Of a stretch of DNA of 50,505 bases, positions 33,330 to 44,887 are shown one piece after another. Numbering within the stretch: the stretch's first letter is position 1; the number at the start of each line of letters is the position of its first letter. The notes under the pieces were generated by a model. It did no database searches, was not told the origin of the DNA, and saw nothing but the letters and a program-made list of their open reading frames with translations. The position numbers were made by a program, and so were the translations under genes. Source of the stretch: Eimeria necatrix (taxonomy: Eukaryota; Apicomplexa; Conoidasida; Eucoccidiorida; Eimeriidae); NCBI RefSeq assembly GCF_000499385.1, contig NW_013652760.1, forward strand, positions 1 through 50,505. The letters run 5' to 3'.

Positions 33330-35423
33330 AAGTCACAGTTTTAGGTAGTAGGGAGGTTGATGACGCGCCGAGGATTTGTTTCGGGGTCAGCAACAGTTGC
33401 AAAAGGACCTCAAGAATATTACTTCTGAGTGAGGAATCTACGGACCGAACACGGAGAAGCCCACTTGGCTGACGCCCCGCGTGCGCAGCCGAGTGTATCT
33501 GCTGTTCGGTGCCAATAAGAGTGTTTCGTTTGACAGAAAGCTCAACCAAGCACGCAGTAGATCCTCCCTCATTTCCTGAATGCATGTTGCTTCTGAGGGA
33601 CGGGCCATTGATGTTTTCTATGCAATCGCTACCTGAGGGAAAGGCGCCTGAGGCATGGATACACATAACCCCTGGCCTTTCTGTGATGAGGTCTTTTCGA
33701 GGCCCCGATTCGTCGACAGGCATGACGTGAAAGCGTTTGCCAAGGGAGCATAAGGATACCGCCGACCGGATGCGAGCGGGCACCATATCCAGTAGCACCT
33801 TCGCACACACAAGAAGCAGCTCAGTTTGCGTTGCATTGCTTTTGAAGAACTCGCATAATTATGGATGGTACATGCGCCTGCTGTAAAGCAAAGTTGCGAC
33901 AGATTCAAGCAGCCACATCTACGAAAGGGGAAGGTCAGCAAGCGCGGGACTTCTACCGACGCACTGCATCCTCCTGCATCTCTAGAGACCGCCACTTGGT
34001 AGCAAAGACATCCCACGACAACCGTAGCGGCGTGCAGAACACAGCGGATGGCAGAGGAAGTTTCAATCTCAAGGACTGCATTTGCGAATCGGATGTCCTG
34101 AGGGGTCATCACCACGAAAGCGTATGCAGGCACTGCGTGTAACTGGACTGGGACACACACAATGCAATGTGAAGAGGCAATGCCTCGCGAGGAAACGGGC
34201 TATTATCGAGATCCGCAACGCCTGTTCAAACTGATGCTTATTAAAATATGTTTGAATGCACGCACAAGACCAGCTGTAAAAACGAGCGCAGCAAGAGCCA
34301 TATGTAATAAGGATGTAAACGGATAGGGGGAAGGACGTACAGAACACTGATGAGAAGTATGGGAGTGTCTCGCGAAGGGCGGAAAACCTCGAGCTCCCCA
34401 GATACCTGGACACTTTTCTTCTCTTGGCTTGGCCTAAAACTCACCATGGCGCGTCCTTCAAGCACGTAAAAGAGTAACAGCGACAAGCCACAACAGTTAA
34501 CCTTTCCGTGAGCTCGAAGTGTCTTGCTGCCAGCCTCTAACTGCATCAAGCGTCCCGTGATTCCCTCATAAATGTGCTACTACGAACACGATGATGAAAG
34601 GAACTGCGGCATGCGCAGTAAGAAGAACATGAAAGAGACGTAAAATCTGCAGAGAAGAAACTATGAAGCATTCATACAGAACGAGGCACAAGGAACGGCA
34701 AACGCACTTGGGTGCCCAAACTGACCTCCCTCAATGACTTCCTTCTCAAGGGCCACATTAATTGAAGGCAGAGAAGTGACGTTCAATGTGATGGAGGCAA
34801 CAAAAGACGCAGCAGCCGCAACTTCTCCAGAAAGCCAAGTTGGCAAGCAGTCATGCATTCGTCCTTTGCTCCCCAGCCGAACGGTGCAAAACCACCTGAC
34901 CTAAAAAATAGCATTTTGGGGAGCAGCACCGATTTTGAACTCAAGAAAAAGCGAATACGTGACTTCAACGAAGTTTACGCATTCACATGTAGCGGAGCCA
35001 GCGTCAACTTCCAACGCAACAGTGCTAGTGAATTGCTTTGTTTTAAACTTGTCATCGCTGCGCATCTAAAGCACCGTATACGGAGCCACACCAAAAAGTG
35101 TTGTAAGCTGTTCTGAGCTTTACTCACATTCACGAGTGGACTTTCCAGAAGAATGCCTCCCCACGGCTGTTCAGAGGGAGCGGCTGGTTCAAGCATGATA
35201 CGTGAATAGCCTTCTTGCATCGCTAGCAATAAAGCGGTCTGCCAGCTATCCTCAAGCGGCTGAATCGGGGGGACCACCCGGCGCAGGATTCGCACATCGT
35301 TCCACCCTGAGAACAGCCACAGCGCGGAAAGGCATGCCATGCACACTGACCAGTATTAACAAGAGCGACGGTGGCCAAACATGTTGACGTAAAACACTTT
35401 CGAGCATCGAACGGCGCTCCATA
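33330..35423 (-). CDS. Unrecognised multi-exon protein (incomplete model)
   Basis: A chain of exons with compatible phases: 35423-35351, 35306-35128, 34900-34726, 34526-34445, 34405-34348 and 34097 onward, then less certain pieces down to about 33330. The encoded segments look like ordered protein, for example GWNDVRILRRVVPPIQPLED, ALLLAMQEGYSRIMLEP, SITLNVTSLPSINVALEKE, HFELTERLTVVACRCYSF and DIRFANAVLEIETSSAIRC. Alternating hydrophobic residues in the third to last segments suggest beta-strands, as in trafficking appendage or arrestin-like folds, but I do not recognise a family. The N-terminus and both ends are unresolved, so the gene may begin upstream of 35423. Several donors are good (GTGAGT twice) and two are GTCAGT. 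Convergent with delta-COP. Confidence 0.5.
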
Positions 35424-36458
35424 CTTAGCGGCGATATGCTAAGGGAAGAAACGGGGTCTAGAGTCGCTTTTGAGCCGTATTGCATCCTTTTGTCCACCCA
35501 GTCTGTGTTTGTAGGCGAATACTGCCGCTGAGGTCCCCCAAGGTCCACGCTGCTGCCTCTCTGGGTCTCTCTATGCCGCTGCTGGTCAATGCCAGCCTGC
35601 CTGCTGCTCTTTGAGGTTGCTTCCGGAAGCCCGGAGAAAACTGGTGGAGCCTCCTTCAAGCAAATAGAACACCAGAAGTGGACTTGCCTGGAGGTTAGGC
35701 TCTGGAATCAGCCCTCTAGCGAAGGGAATGGAAAGCTTTCGAAAAAGCCGACCGGCGCAAAATATAGTGGTACGTTGCTCCTAGCTAAAAAAAGACAACC
35801 TTTGCCAACGAAACTGTACGAAATCATTTCCACACACAACTCAATTCGTAACTGCAAGCAGGTCCGTCTGCGCCCCATGCACGCCACACGAGTGAGTAGA
35901 TACACGCGTGGAAGCGCCTACACATGCAGTTGTTCAATCTGTATCTGCAGGCGTCTGGAGGTAGCTGGGTACGTGTGCGCTGCTACTTTGTACCGGTTCT
36001 ATTAATGCTTGGTGCAGAATAGGAATACGCGTGTGTGGGTATGCGTACATTTTGCGAGCATAGGCTACATACGTACGCTTACGTGTATGTGCGTATTGTA
36101 CATGCATGCGCATTCCAATAGGTGTAGGCCTAGCCACAACCCTACTTATATCTGTTTAACTGTGAGAAAAGAGTTGTGTAGGGCCGACAGGATTTGAAGT
36201 ATGCACTCATGACTGGCTTTGGTGTCCGGTGTAGAGCACAGCTGGACTTCAACAACCATACTGGAAAAACTTGCCACTCACAGTCACGAAACGCAGACAC
36301 AAGTCACGCTGCGTCCTCCGCGAGGCAAATATACGGACGCTTGAAGTGCAATGTAAAATAAAAAGAGATAACTCAGTCGTTTTAGGTCGCTGAACTGCAG
36401 TGCTCACCAAGCCCCAAGTCAAGCTCAGCAGCTGCCGTCTGCCCTCCTCTGCCATCTC
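35424..36458. other. Gap between two minus-strand genes
   Basis: This should hold the 5' end of the unrecognised gene and the 3' end of the Gln-rich gene. Missing N-terminal exons of the former may lie at 35430-35660, where a minus-strand frame is open, but I could not place a start. Between 36020 and 36120 the DNA is dominated by alternating purine/pyrimidine steps (repeats of GTGTGTG, ACGTACG, TGTATGTGCG). Confidence 0.4.
36020..36120. repeat. Alternating purine-pyrimidine tract
   Basis: The stretch from GCGTGTGTGGGTATGCGTAC through CATACGTACGCTTACGTG to TACATGCATGCGCA consists largely of alternating purine and pyrimidine. Such tracts can adopt left-handed helix form under negative supercoiling. 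It is not a simple repeat of a single unit. Confidence 0.5.
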
Positions 36459-39400
36459 CCTGCAAAAATGCCCAATCCAGCAGGAAAATAATGGTACCGA
36501 ATGAACTGAGATGCAGTCAAGACAGACGCAGAGAGAGACGGCAAGGTTGCCGTACGGGCATGAGCACAGAAATCGGTGCACGAAAAGCGCCGCGATTCGA
36601 ATGGTCAAGAAGGGTCAGTAGGAAACCGCACTGCGATGCTTGAAGCTCTGCCTTCAAGGATGATTCTGTCTCGCATGCAACTGAGCACAGAGAAAAAAAC
36701 AGCAGGTCAGCGCAAAGGCTGCCAGCGGATCGCGACGGTGTGGGGCTCTACGTACACCCGGAAATCCGACAGAGGAATAAAGACCAACGGCATATGAACA
36801 ACAGTAGCTACTTACTTCGCAGGGGAAGCTCAATCAATTACCAATAGCATTACGTCTCACCTTCTAACTTGCCCACTAGTCCCTCATTGCGCTGCCGTTC
36901 ATTCCGTATGCGGCTCCTTGCGTTGGTAAGAAGCGTTGTAAGCTCTCCGATTGTCCGCTCCTGTTCCTTGGCTTTCCTGTCTACGCTCCTGTGCTCGTCC
37001 CGTAGCGCTTGCAATTCCCGATTATGCTCTTCAGCCTCGATGCGGTAATTGCGGATTTCCCTTCGATGGGCCCTCTTCTCTTCTTCGGCAGCTTTTACCA
37101 AGCCTTCTAAATGCAGCACTTGCTGCTGCAGCTGAGCCACCTCAGCTGCAGCAGCACGCGACGCGGCCTCTCGTTGCTGCTGCACTTGCTGCAACGACTG
37201 TTGCTGTTGCATCTCGGTGGAGCTGAAGCACAGCAGCACCTTTTGGCCTCACATAAAGTTGGGCTTCTTTCCTAAGAGACAGCAAACTCCCTATTCCCGA
37301 AGTGACAGAGGCTGCCTTCTGCAGTTGCCTGCTTCTATTTGAGAATCCTTCTGCGACCTGGCTATTCAATAAGCTCATGCTACACATTCGAGCGTATGAT
37401 CCCTAAAGACTCCTCTGCGGTACTGTGGGCTCTCACGCGATTCGCTGAGATGCATCGTTGAGCTGTGCAGTCAGTTGTTGTCTGCACCACATCGGAACAC
37501 AAAGAAAACGAGGGAAAAGGGACGCTGTAAAAGCCTTTCTGGAACCTGCCTAAAAGAATGAGACATAGCGCTACGAAAATACGAGAAAATGGTACTTACA
37601 CGTGAGCTTGAAGAGCCTGGATGTGCTGCTGCTGCTGCATCATAGCCTGCTGCTGCTGCTGTATCTGCATCTGCAGGAAGTTGTTTTGCTGTTGTAGTGC
37701 AGCGTTCTCATTGTTTGCCAACTTGAGAAGAGCAGTAAGGTCAGCCTCGTGCTGCAAACAACACAACAGAAATGTAACTCTATCCCGCTCCATCTCATGG
37801 CTAAATGCGTGCCAGCACGAAAAGAAGCGCCAAGGCGTCGGGCTGCTTACAGTTTTTGCCTTTTCTTCTGCGCAATACTGTCGCTGAGAAGTCAGCTGCC
37901 CCTTCATTGTCCTCGCGACATCGCTTCGCTTCTGCACTTTTCCTTGTGATATATTTGGTAGCGACTTGTCTGAAGAGCCTGCTGGCACGACTGTTTGGCG
38001 AGCACCTGCTGGTTTACCCAGCTCTGCTGAGATTGAAAAGCAGAGATACCCGCATGCAACGTTGTGATCTGCAGCAGGGCCTTCTTTGGAGAACACAGGG
38101 GCCTGGTAAGTAGTCGCGCTTCCACCTGCGAACAGATGAAACAAACCACAAATAAAATAATACGACGCAGACGCAAACCCTCTTTGTGGCACCATGGAAA
38201 GTATACGGCGCAGCCTGCTAAACAAACGAGGGCAACCAACCCCGTTACTGCTAAAAAATTCCAGAAACGCCATGTGAAAACAGAAAAGCTGTGCTTATCA
38301 GCAGCATGCTCAGCAACTTAAACAGGAGCACCAAGTACAGCAGGAAGAGTGTTTGCAGAAATTTGGGCAAGATCATACACATCGACAAATGGGTCCAAGG
38401 GAGGCTGTATCCGCCACAACGCTCATCAACAGCTGCATTTTGTTAAGCGTCTAACATGTTAAAGAATTTAGAGGAAGCTGGGCCGTGAAGGCAGGCCATC
38501 TGTTATCCGCTCTCCTAATAAGAAAGCGCAGCATTCCCTCTTGCTGCAGGCATTCCAGTGGGTTTGCGAAGCTGCTACTTCCTTCTCTTCTCTCGTTGTT
38601 CTCAGTTGGCCGCATGCGAACTGCAAAGGTGATAGGCTGCTGCCATGTTACTTGCAACTCTCTGGTATTTTTGGTGGTGCTGTTGCTGCCGCTGCTGCTG
38701 TCGTTGCTGCTGGTTACCACGCCCAACTCAGATGTGCTCTGAGCTTCGGCTTCCACACTCTGCAGTGTAAACCACAGAGACGAATCTACACGTTTGGATT
38801 CTTTCTGGATCTTTTCTCATAACAGGACACTGGCTCCAGGGGGACATGTAATTTACAGTACACTTGTTGCAATTGCTGCTGTGCAGAGAATAAGCCAGCT
38901 GCATGAACTCACCGCATCACCACGCACAGCATGCTGCACCTACGAGCTGCTAAACCCAATACTGATACATTTTCATTTTCTGCTTCTTGAATTTGCCGAC
39001 ACATTGCCTGCCTACATAAGTCTTATACACGCAAACTCAAGATTATCTAACTCACTTGGGAAGGTACATATATAGCCGAGTCTATGTAAAAAGGACGCGC
39101 AGTAGACCTCGTCATGAAGACAGCACGGAGAGAAGAGATGCAGATGCAGCAACAACCATCTGCTTCTGTTTCACTTGGTCCAGTTGGCAGGGCTGCTGTG
39201 GCTGAGTCCCCATTGCTGAAATGGCGCGAATGGGAACGGCTTCTGTTTCTTGGCCGCCTGTGGCGTCTACTGGCAATGTCGGCGCCCTCGCCATCACTGC
39301 TGTCCCCCCTGCTGCGCGTGCTGCTGCTACCGCTTGAGCCGCTGCTGCGATTACTGCTGCTGCTACTGCTGCTTTTTGCTTGCCTCCTGCTGGTTCTCGC

Positions 39401-40767
39401 TCTGTTATGCCTGGAGCTTGCTGACTTCTCAGCAGGAGTTGCAGCAGGCTGCGCAGGTAGGCCTGCTGGAAGCACAGCCAAGGAATCATTGGCTCCACTG
39501 CTTCCCCATTGCACTGTTTCATGCTCCAAAGGGGCGGAAGGAGGCACAGCTGCACTGCCTTCGAAAGAGAAATCTATGGTGGGCCAATCAACTAACAGAG
39601 AGTCCACTTGCTGTTCCGTTGCAGCAGCGGTGCGACGGTCTTCTGCTTCTCCCTTGGCTTTGTCTTTTTTTCGAGTTCTGCTGCTGCTGGTTCGGCCGCG
39701 ATGTTGCTTCTTGCTGTTTTCGCTTTCGCGACGGCTGCCACGTCCAGGACGCGTAGAGCGTGAAGAGGCCTGCGGCTGGTGCTGCTGCTTCTGTTTCTTG
39801 TCCAGAAGCTGCTGCTGCTTTGCCAAGTCCTCATCAGCTGCAGAGATAGAATAAAAGAACGTCAAAGCCTCATCTAAATCCTTGCATGCCTGAATCAGCA
39901 ACAACGCGAGAAACAGTGGCAGTTTTGGCAGCCTGAACAATTGCAGCACTAGCTTGTGAAGCTCTTAAAGCTTTCTGAGAAGTGGGAGACTGCGTCTACA
40001 GTTGGCCCTTCTGGTCGCACATTTCTACTCTACCTGTTGCATGCGATGATCGGAGGAGCCGCTGGTCTTGAGGGCCTCCTCTCCAATCGCCAGTAGTCTG
40101 CGGCAACAGTGAGGCGGTCTCAACTGGTATACAATCGAGTGCTCAAGGGCGTAAGGAGGCCTCACAAAGATCCAAAAGAAAAATTAGGGCCAGCCACCAG
40201 CCGAAAGTAGCGAAGGACAGTATGACCGAATAGAATTGGAGGGAAAATAAGCTTGTCGAGGAAGCACAAAACCGGCAGCGTTGCTTCATGGTGAAATTGT
40301 GAGGCAACGATGAGAGTTCAGAGGAGCACAAAATCATACAAGGTGACGGGAAAATGGTGACGGTACAGAGTGCTTGCAGAGGTGTAGCAGCTAAGGGGAG
40401 AAACAGCACGCCAACTACCAAGTGCAGAGCACCATCGTTGAAGCCGCAGTAGCCCTGTGTTGAGTAAAAGTTGCAAAAGGCCACCAAAGCAAAGCAGCAC
40501 TGCCCCAGGGTATTGAGATACGCACTTCTTGCATTCATTTGCCAAGTCCTGTACTTGAGAAGACTGTGGTGCTGAACACCAACCACAATGAGCACCTGGA
40601 GGAGAGAATGGCATCAACTACCTAGTGCACCAACTATCTAGCGCAGCTGAGACTGGGGAAGCTAGCCGCGCATCGTGCAAAGCCTCTCAAGACAATTCGA
40701 GCTTACAGTGCTGCTGCAGTAACTCGCGGAGCTGCAGGGCGCTGACGAGCGCCAAGTCAACATCCAT
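36459..40767 (-). CDS. Composite helical / Ser-Arg-rich / Gln-rich coiled-coil protein
   Basis: Not recognised as a known family. Exons 40767-40707, 40553-40526, 40097-40034 and 39889 onward join in phase to give a helical N-terminus of about 75 residues, including SALQLRELLQQHLQDLANEC, KKLLAIGEEALKT and ACKDLDEALTFFYS. The long fourth exon is low-complexity, with basic Ser/Arg stretches (RRHRRPRNRSRSHSRH) and poly-Ser, and probably ends near 39056 at GTGAGT. Middle exons between 38900 and 38460 are Ser/Asn-rich and loosely defined. The C-terminal part is a coiled coil: 38102-37851, 37751-37600 (Q-runs), 37222-36861 (heptad-like, Glu/Arg/Gln-rich), 36680-36627 and a last exon from 36459. The final stop is uncertain. 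The architecture suggests a scaffold or RNA-related protein; that is only inference. CAG-type glutamine runs are common in coccidian genes. Confidence 0.65.
37621..37700 (-). repeat. CAG/CAA-rich polyglutamine-coding tract
   Basis: Within the coiled-coil exon, runs of CTG on the plus strand encode interrupted glutamine runs (QQQQQ and QQQQ separated by AMM and HIQ). The same type of tract recurs at 37150-37215. The interruptions limit slippage. This is the only clear trinucleotide-rich region in the window apart from the Ser-rich exon of the same gene. Confidence 0.75.
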
Positions 40768-42298
40768 CGTGGCCCACCGTTGCAGCCGGTCCCTCCCCCT
40801 TCGCTTGGCCCGTTCCCCGAATCCTCTGGCTCCACTTCTTCATTACTTGAAGCTTTTTGTGCTTTCTAGTCCCCAAAAGTGCTGCGGTTGGTCAAAATAT
40901 TAGGTAAGCTGCGAGTGCTGGGCAGACTCACCCAGAAGACCACGAGACCCGCAATCCGGTGGCACTGGTATGGACAGGCAGTATGCTCCACGTAGAACGT
41001 GTATATATGCACTCCAATGGTAAAGTAGCACGTAAAATTGAAGGGGAAAAACGAGATGAGCACCAGGAAGCTTCAGTAGGCCCTCCCGCGATAGAGAAGG
41101 GGGGCCCTTTGTCGTAGCTTATGACGAATGCGGCTTTGAAGCCTTGTTCGCAACTGCATTTTACTCTTTAATTTAAACATGATAATACGAATAAGACGGC
41201 ATTCAAGTCAAGTCTGACAGTGGACAGCCCCGCTGCGAAGTGCTCAGGGCACGGGCGAGTTAGCGTTCGGCAGCGGGGTGTCTTTGCACCGCTCCGGGAA
41301 ACACCTCAGGGAAGCCTTCATTTGGCTCGAGTCCCCGAAAACAGCTATTTTACAAATTTTCAACTGTAGAATCCGCAAGAAGGAAGTCTGGTTGTGGCTT
41401 GGTACGAGTCATGTTTGGAGGGATCTTCAACTTAAGGCTCCAGACGGTGCCTGCCATACAATTAGCCAGCTTGCGAGAATGGTAGCCTCATTGAATCGCC
41501 CAGACTTGAGCTGCTCCTTTAAGTGTGTGATTTTTACAAATCAGGCGAGGGATTGTAGCGTTGGCTTATTTCGGTAGCTTTGAGGTGATTTAGTGAGGTG
41601 AAAGCATGGCTTGAAGGAACCCGAATGCATAGTGTAAGTATTTGATCTACGCAAGCGTTCGCTTCTAAGGCACAGAGTAAAAGAGGAACTAGTGCTACAG
41701 AGTCATACCCTAAACTGCTGCCAGGCGACACGCGGCGTAGTTGTAGTCCGAGTACCAAATGGACTGCGCAGGGGACTGAATATATTTATAGCACACTTGT
41801 TCCACTTGAAAGCTTCCTATTGTTCCTTTCAGTGATTTCACGCCACATACCAGAATAGTTGATGCATAAGGTTCCGACATGAGGGCTCATGCACTCGTGG
41901 CACATTATCGGTGGGTAATCTCACAAATGAGTGGTTGCGTAACTAGTGGGGGCCATCTTGTTCGGTAGCTGCACCAAATCTCCGACTAATATCTGTAATG
42001 CGCAGTGTCCAAACTGTACACTGGAAAGGGCTACTACAGTACGGAGGCAGTGAAGGCACTGCATAGACAAAGATACTTGAGCTCTTTAAAAATGAACTTT
42101 CGGTTGCATAGCCTTGCCCGGTCCACGTTGTTGCTCAGTTGGTGGTACCACAACCCTTTTGCAAATCCCACGATGTTGCCAGCTCTCGTCATTGTGATTC
42201 CCTCACAGTGATCTTGCATGAAGGCGAGGGACATTCCGGAATGAGCGCGTGCTTCCACTGTTGGCTTTGCCTACTGAGTAGCTGTAGTACTTGCAGCG

Positions 42299-42538
42299 CT
42301 AAGGGGCGTACAATTCCTGCAGTTCCTTATCTAAATCAATACTTCCGATATGCGAAGGCCGCTTTGTGGCAGTAGGTTGCCTCTTTCTATGTCTCTCCTC
42401 TCTCCGACTTCCTCTTCGCCTCCCTGTTCTCAAAGATGCCATCACTTCCCCTTTTCCGGAGGCCGCCGAAGTTTTCATGACCAGTTTTATCAATGCATGC
42501 CATACATATCTGTTTTTCATGTTGTATAGCACTTGCAT
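42299..42538 (-). CDS. Small basic hypothetical protein
   Basis: An 80-codon frame from a true ATG. The middle is very basic (RTGRRRGSRREERHRKR) and the end is acidic/hydrophobic (IDLDKELQELYAP then stop), which looks like the tail of a real protein and not random translation. No family is recognised. It could be the last exon of a spliced gene whose other parts I cannot see, or chance. Confidence 0.27.
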   Translation of the reverse strand: MQVLYNMKNRYVWHALIKLVMKTSAASGKGEVMASLRTGRRRGSRREERHRKRQPTATKRPSHIGSIDLDKELQELYAP

Positions 42539-43341
42539 GCATGCTTTCAAGGTTCTTCTTTATTGAATATAAGGAAACCAGTAGTTCAGGAATTCTACCG
42601 AAATGAAGCGAATATATGCACGACAAGCATCACTTTGAGCAATGAGCATATGCTGTTATATTGATAGCGTCAAGCCTACCTGAACTATATCGCATATCAA
42701 CGCTTGGATAAAGTTAGTAATCTTCACATGCTTAGCAAACAAAGTGTGAAGGCTGGTCGGCTCCAAGCCGCACAGGGTCCATTCTAGTATCTACGCGCCC
42801 TCATTACCTAACCCAGCAAGAAAGTTAACTCGGCGCCCCGCGTCCTGCGTTCGACAAATCAACTACGCTGGCTTTCACCTGGATGGCTTGTCCAACAGCC
42901 TGTCTCAGGTGTTCTTCAACTCGAATGCCTTCCTTTCAGGAGTGTGTCTGTCTGGTGGTGTGAATCGTTTGTCATGGGCAAGAATGTTTAGGCTCGAAAA
43001 CATCAAAAATCCCCTGTTCTATTTCGGTGTTCAGTGAAGTCATGCCTAAAACTAAGTGTATTTTCATTTTACACGCCTTCATTCCATTACTCTCTCCATC
43101 TGTAAACGCAGAATTAGGGCTCTTTTATTCTTAGTAAGTCCCAAATTCCAAAGTCTAAACTATAGGCGGTACATTCTATACCAAAAAATCTGACACACCC
43201 CCACCAAAGACGCTGAACCTTACACCTTGAACTATCTGTAGTTTGTTGAGTCGAGAGGTTCAACTTTGCACTAAAGACAGAGATGGCATCTGAAGAAAGC
43301 ATTCAATGAAGGGTGCCCGCATGAGAAAACATGCAATACAG

Positions 43342-43623
43342 TCACCATGCGTGCAGGCACCAACGCACCTGCGACCAGAAGGCCCCAGCCCTTGTTACGG
43401 CTCCAGTGCCACGCCAACTTTCAGCAGCCCAAGCCCTAACGGCAGCACTGTAGTGAAGTGAAGTCGCACCTAAGTAATTCACAGTGAAGAAGCTGACCAC
43501 TTTCTCTATGCAGCTCAGTGAGATGCTCATGGTGTCGAGACGAAGCATGCTGGTTTGTGGAGCTGGTCCAAAGTGCAGCTCTGTCGAAAAACGGAATACC
43601 AAACCGAACTGCGCGTTCTTCAT
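43342..43623 (-). CDS. Small hypothetical protein
   Basis: A 93-codon frame with a true ATG and mixed composition (for example QFGLVFRFSTELHFGPAP and SCIEKVVSFFTVNYLG), Trp-rich toward the end. It has no recognised domain, no membrane segment long enough to be convincing and no supporting neighbour. It may be chance. Confidence 0.25.
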   Translation of the reverse strand: MKNAQFGLVFRFSTELHFGPAPQTSMLRLDTMSISLSCIEKVVSFFTVNYLGATSLHYSAAVRAWAAESWRGTGAVTRAGAFWSQVRWCLHAW

Positions 43624-44887
43624 GATCTGCAGTATTTGAGTGCTAGTTTATTTCTCAGAGCTATGCTTGAAGAGAGCTTTCTCTAGTTCTTACTCCCCTC
43701 ACTTTCCTATCCTAAAGTCTTTGAAGTAATGTACCATGATGATGCTACAGTATAACGTCAATACCCCATATAATATGAATGCCCCTCAGTTGTTACGTTA
43801 AGCGGCCGAGACAAGCTTTCTCTGATCCTCAAACTAATTCGTACTCAGCGACGTGAGCTTAATATGGTTGTGTTCTAAAACTGAGAATTTGAAAGAGTTG
43901 TCACAGGTCTTTGCAGCTTGCCTTGCGCAAGCGGTCAGTGCTCGCTCACAGAGCCTCTCCATCCCCTATAAAGCACAAAAATTTGACAAAGCTTAGCGAA
44001 CCCATTGCTTAAGTCGCAAGACTAACTACGTGAAGGTGCACAGGCATGCTGCCGTGAGCTGCACATGCCTTTTTAGCAGTGTCTCAAAATCCATCGGAAT
44101 CATATGTTCTGCAGGTCGTGCCAGTAAGCGCAGAATATGCACTTATGAGAAGTTCAAGCTTGATGTATCGTTGACACTTGATACTTTACAAGAACATCGA
44201 GTCCTCAAGCCCCAGAGCTAGCCACTGGCTTCAGTATCGGTACACTCTCCATCATAGCGATCTCACATGTATCCCGAAGGTGCAGACCCGTTAGAGGGGT
44301 TAAAAAAAGAGAGAGGTAGTGATTAATTTTACAAAATGGTGGAGGCTTGTGTGTGACTGTACACAGCACGTCGCTTTCCTGCAGACGTGGATGGAAGCCG
44401 TTGGGTTGCATCATTAAAGGTCACTCTTTGTAAAGTCTGGTCACGTTACTGTAAGAAGTCTCACCAAGGGCACGCTTATCTTAAGACCAAAAGCACAGAA
44501 TCAAATGCTACCCATAAGCTCAATACATTCCATTCATGCATTGAAAATCGCAAGGAATGATTTCGTAGCCATCTGTTCAAATTGTAGGAAGGCTAGCGGC
44601 GAACAAGCCAGCGCAGCGGGCGACACATCTCATGTGATGTTTCTCCGGCTGGTGTTTGTTTAAATGGAAAAACTATCTTTAAATCAAGTTTTTTGCTGTT
44701 GCTTTGAAAGAACGGGGTGGTGTGTAGCATCGTCCAATGGACTGGCCCATCGAGTACTTACTGCTTCCAGCCGACAAACTCGTCATGCTTGCGAAACAGG
44801 TTTTCCACGGCAGTGTTCCCTTTCGAGAATTCTTTTGAATGTTTCGTCCCCCAATACTAACGCTTTTTTGCGCATAGTTCGCTTAGC

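Larger units (their letters stand above)
40768..44887. other. Gene-poor interval left of the membrane-protein locus
   Basis: Four kilobases with no recognised family. Two small minus-strand candidates at 42299-42538 and 43342-43623 are listed separately. A minus-strand segment at 40932-41060 reads as a strongly hydrophobic exon that ends at a consensus GTGAGT donor, but I could not place its partners. The promoter of the first paralogue must be at the right end. Confidence 0.45.

Noticed and set aside
39114..39854. Plus-strand 246-codon leucine-rich frame
   Set aside because: It is antisense to the Ser/Arg- and Gln-rich exon of the minus-strand gene, where CAG/AGC codons become CTG/GCT.
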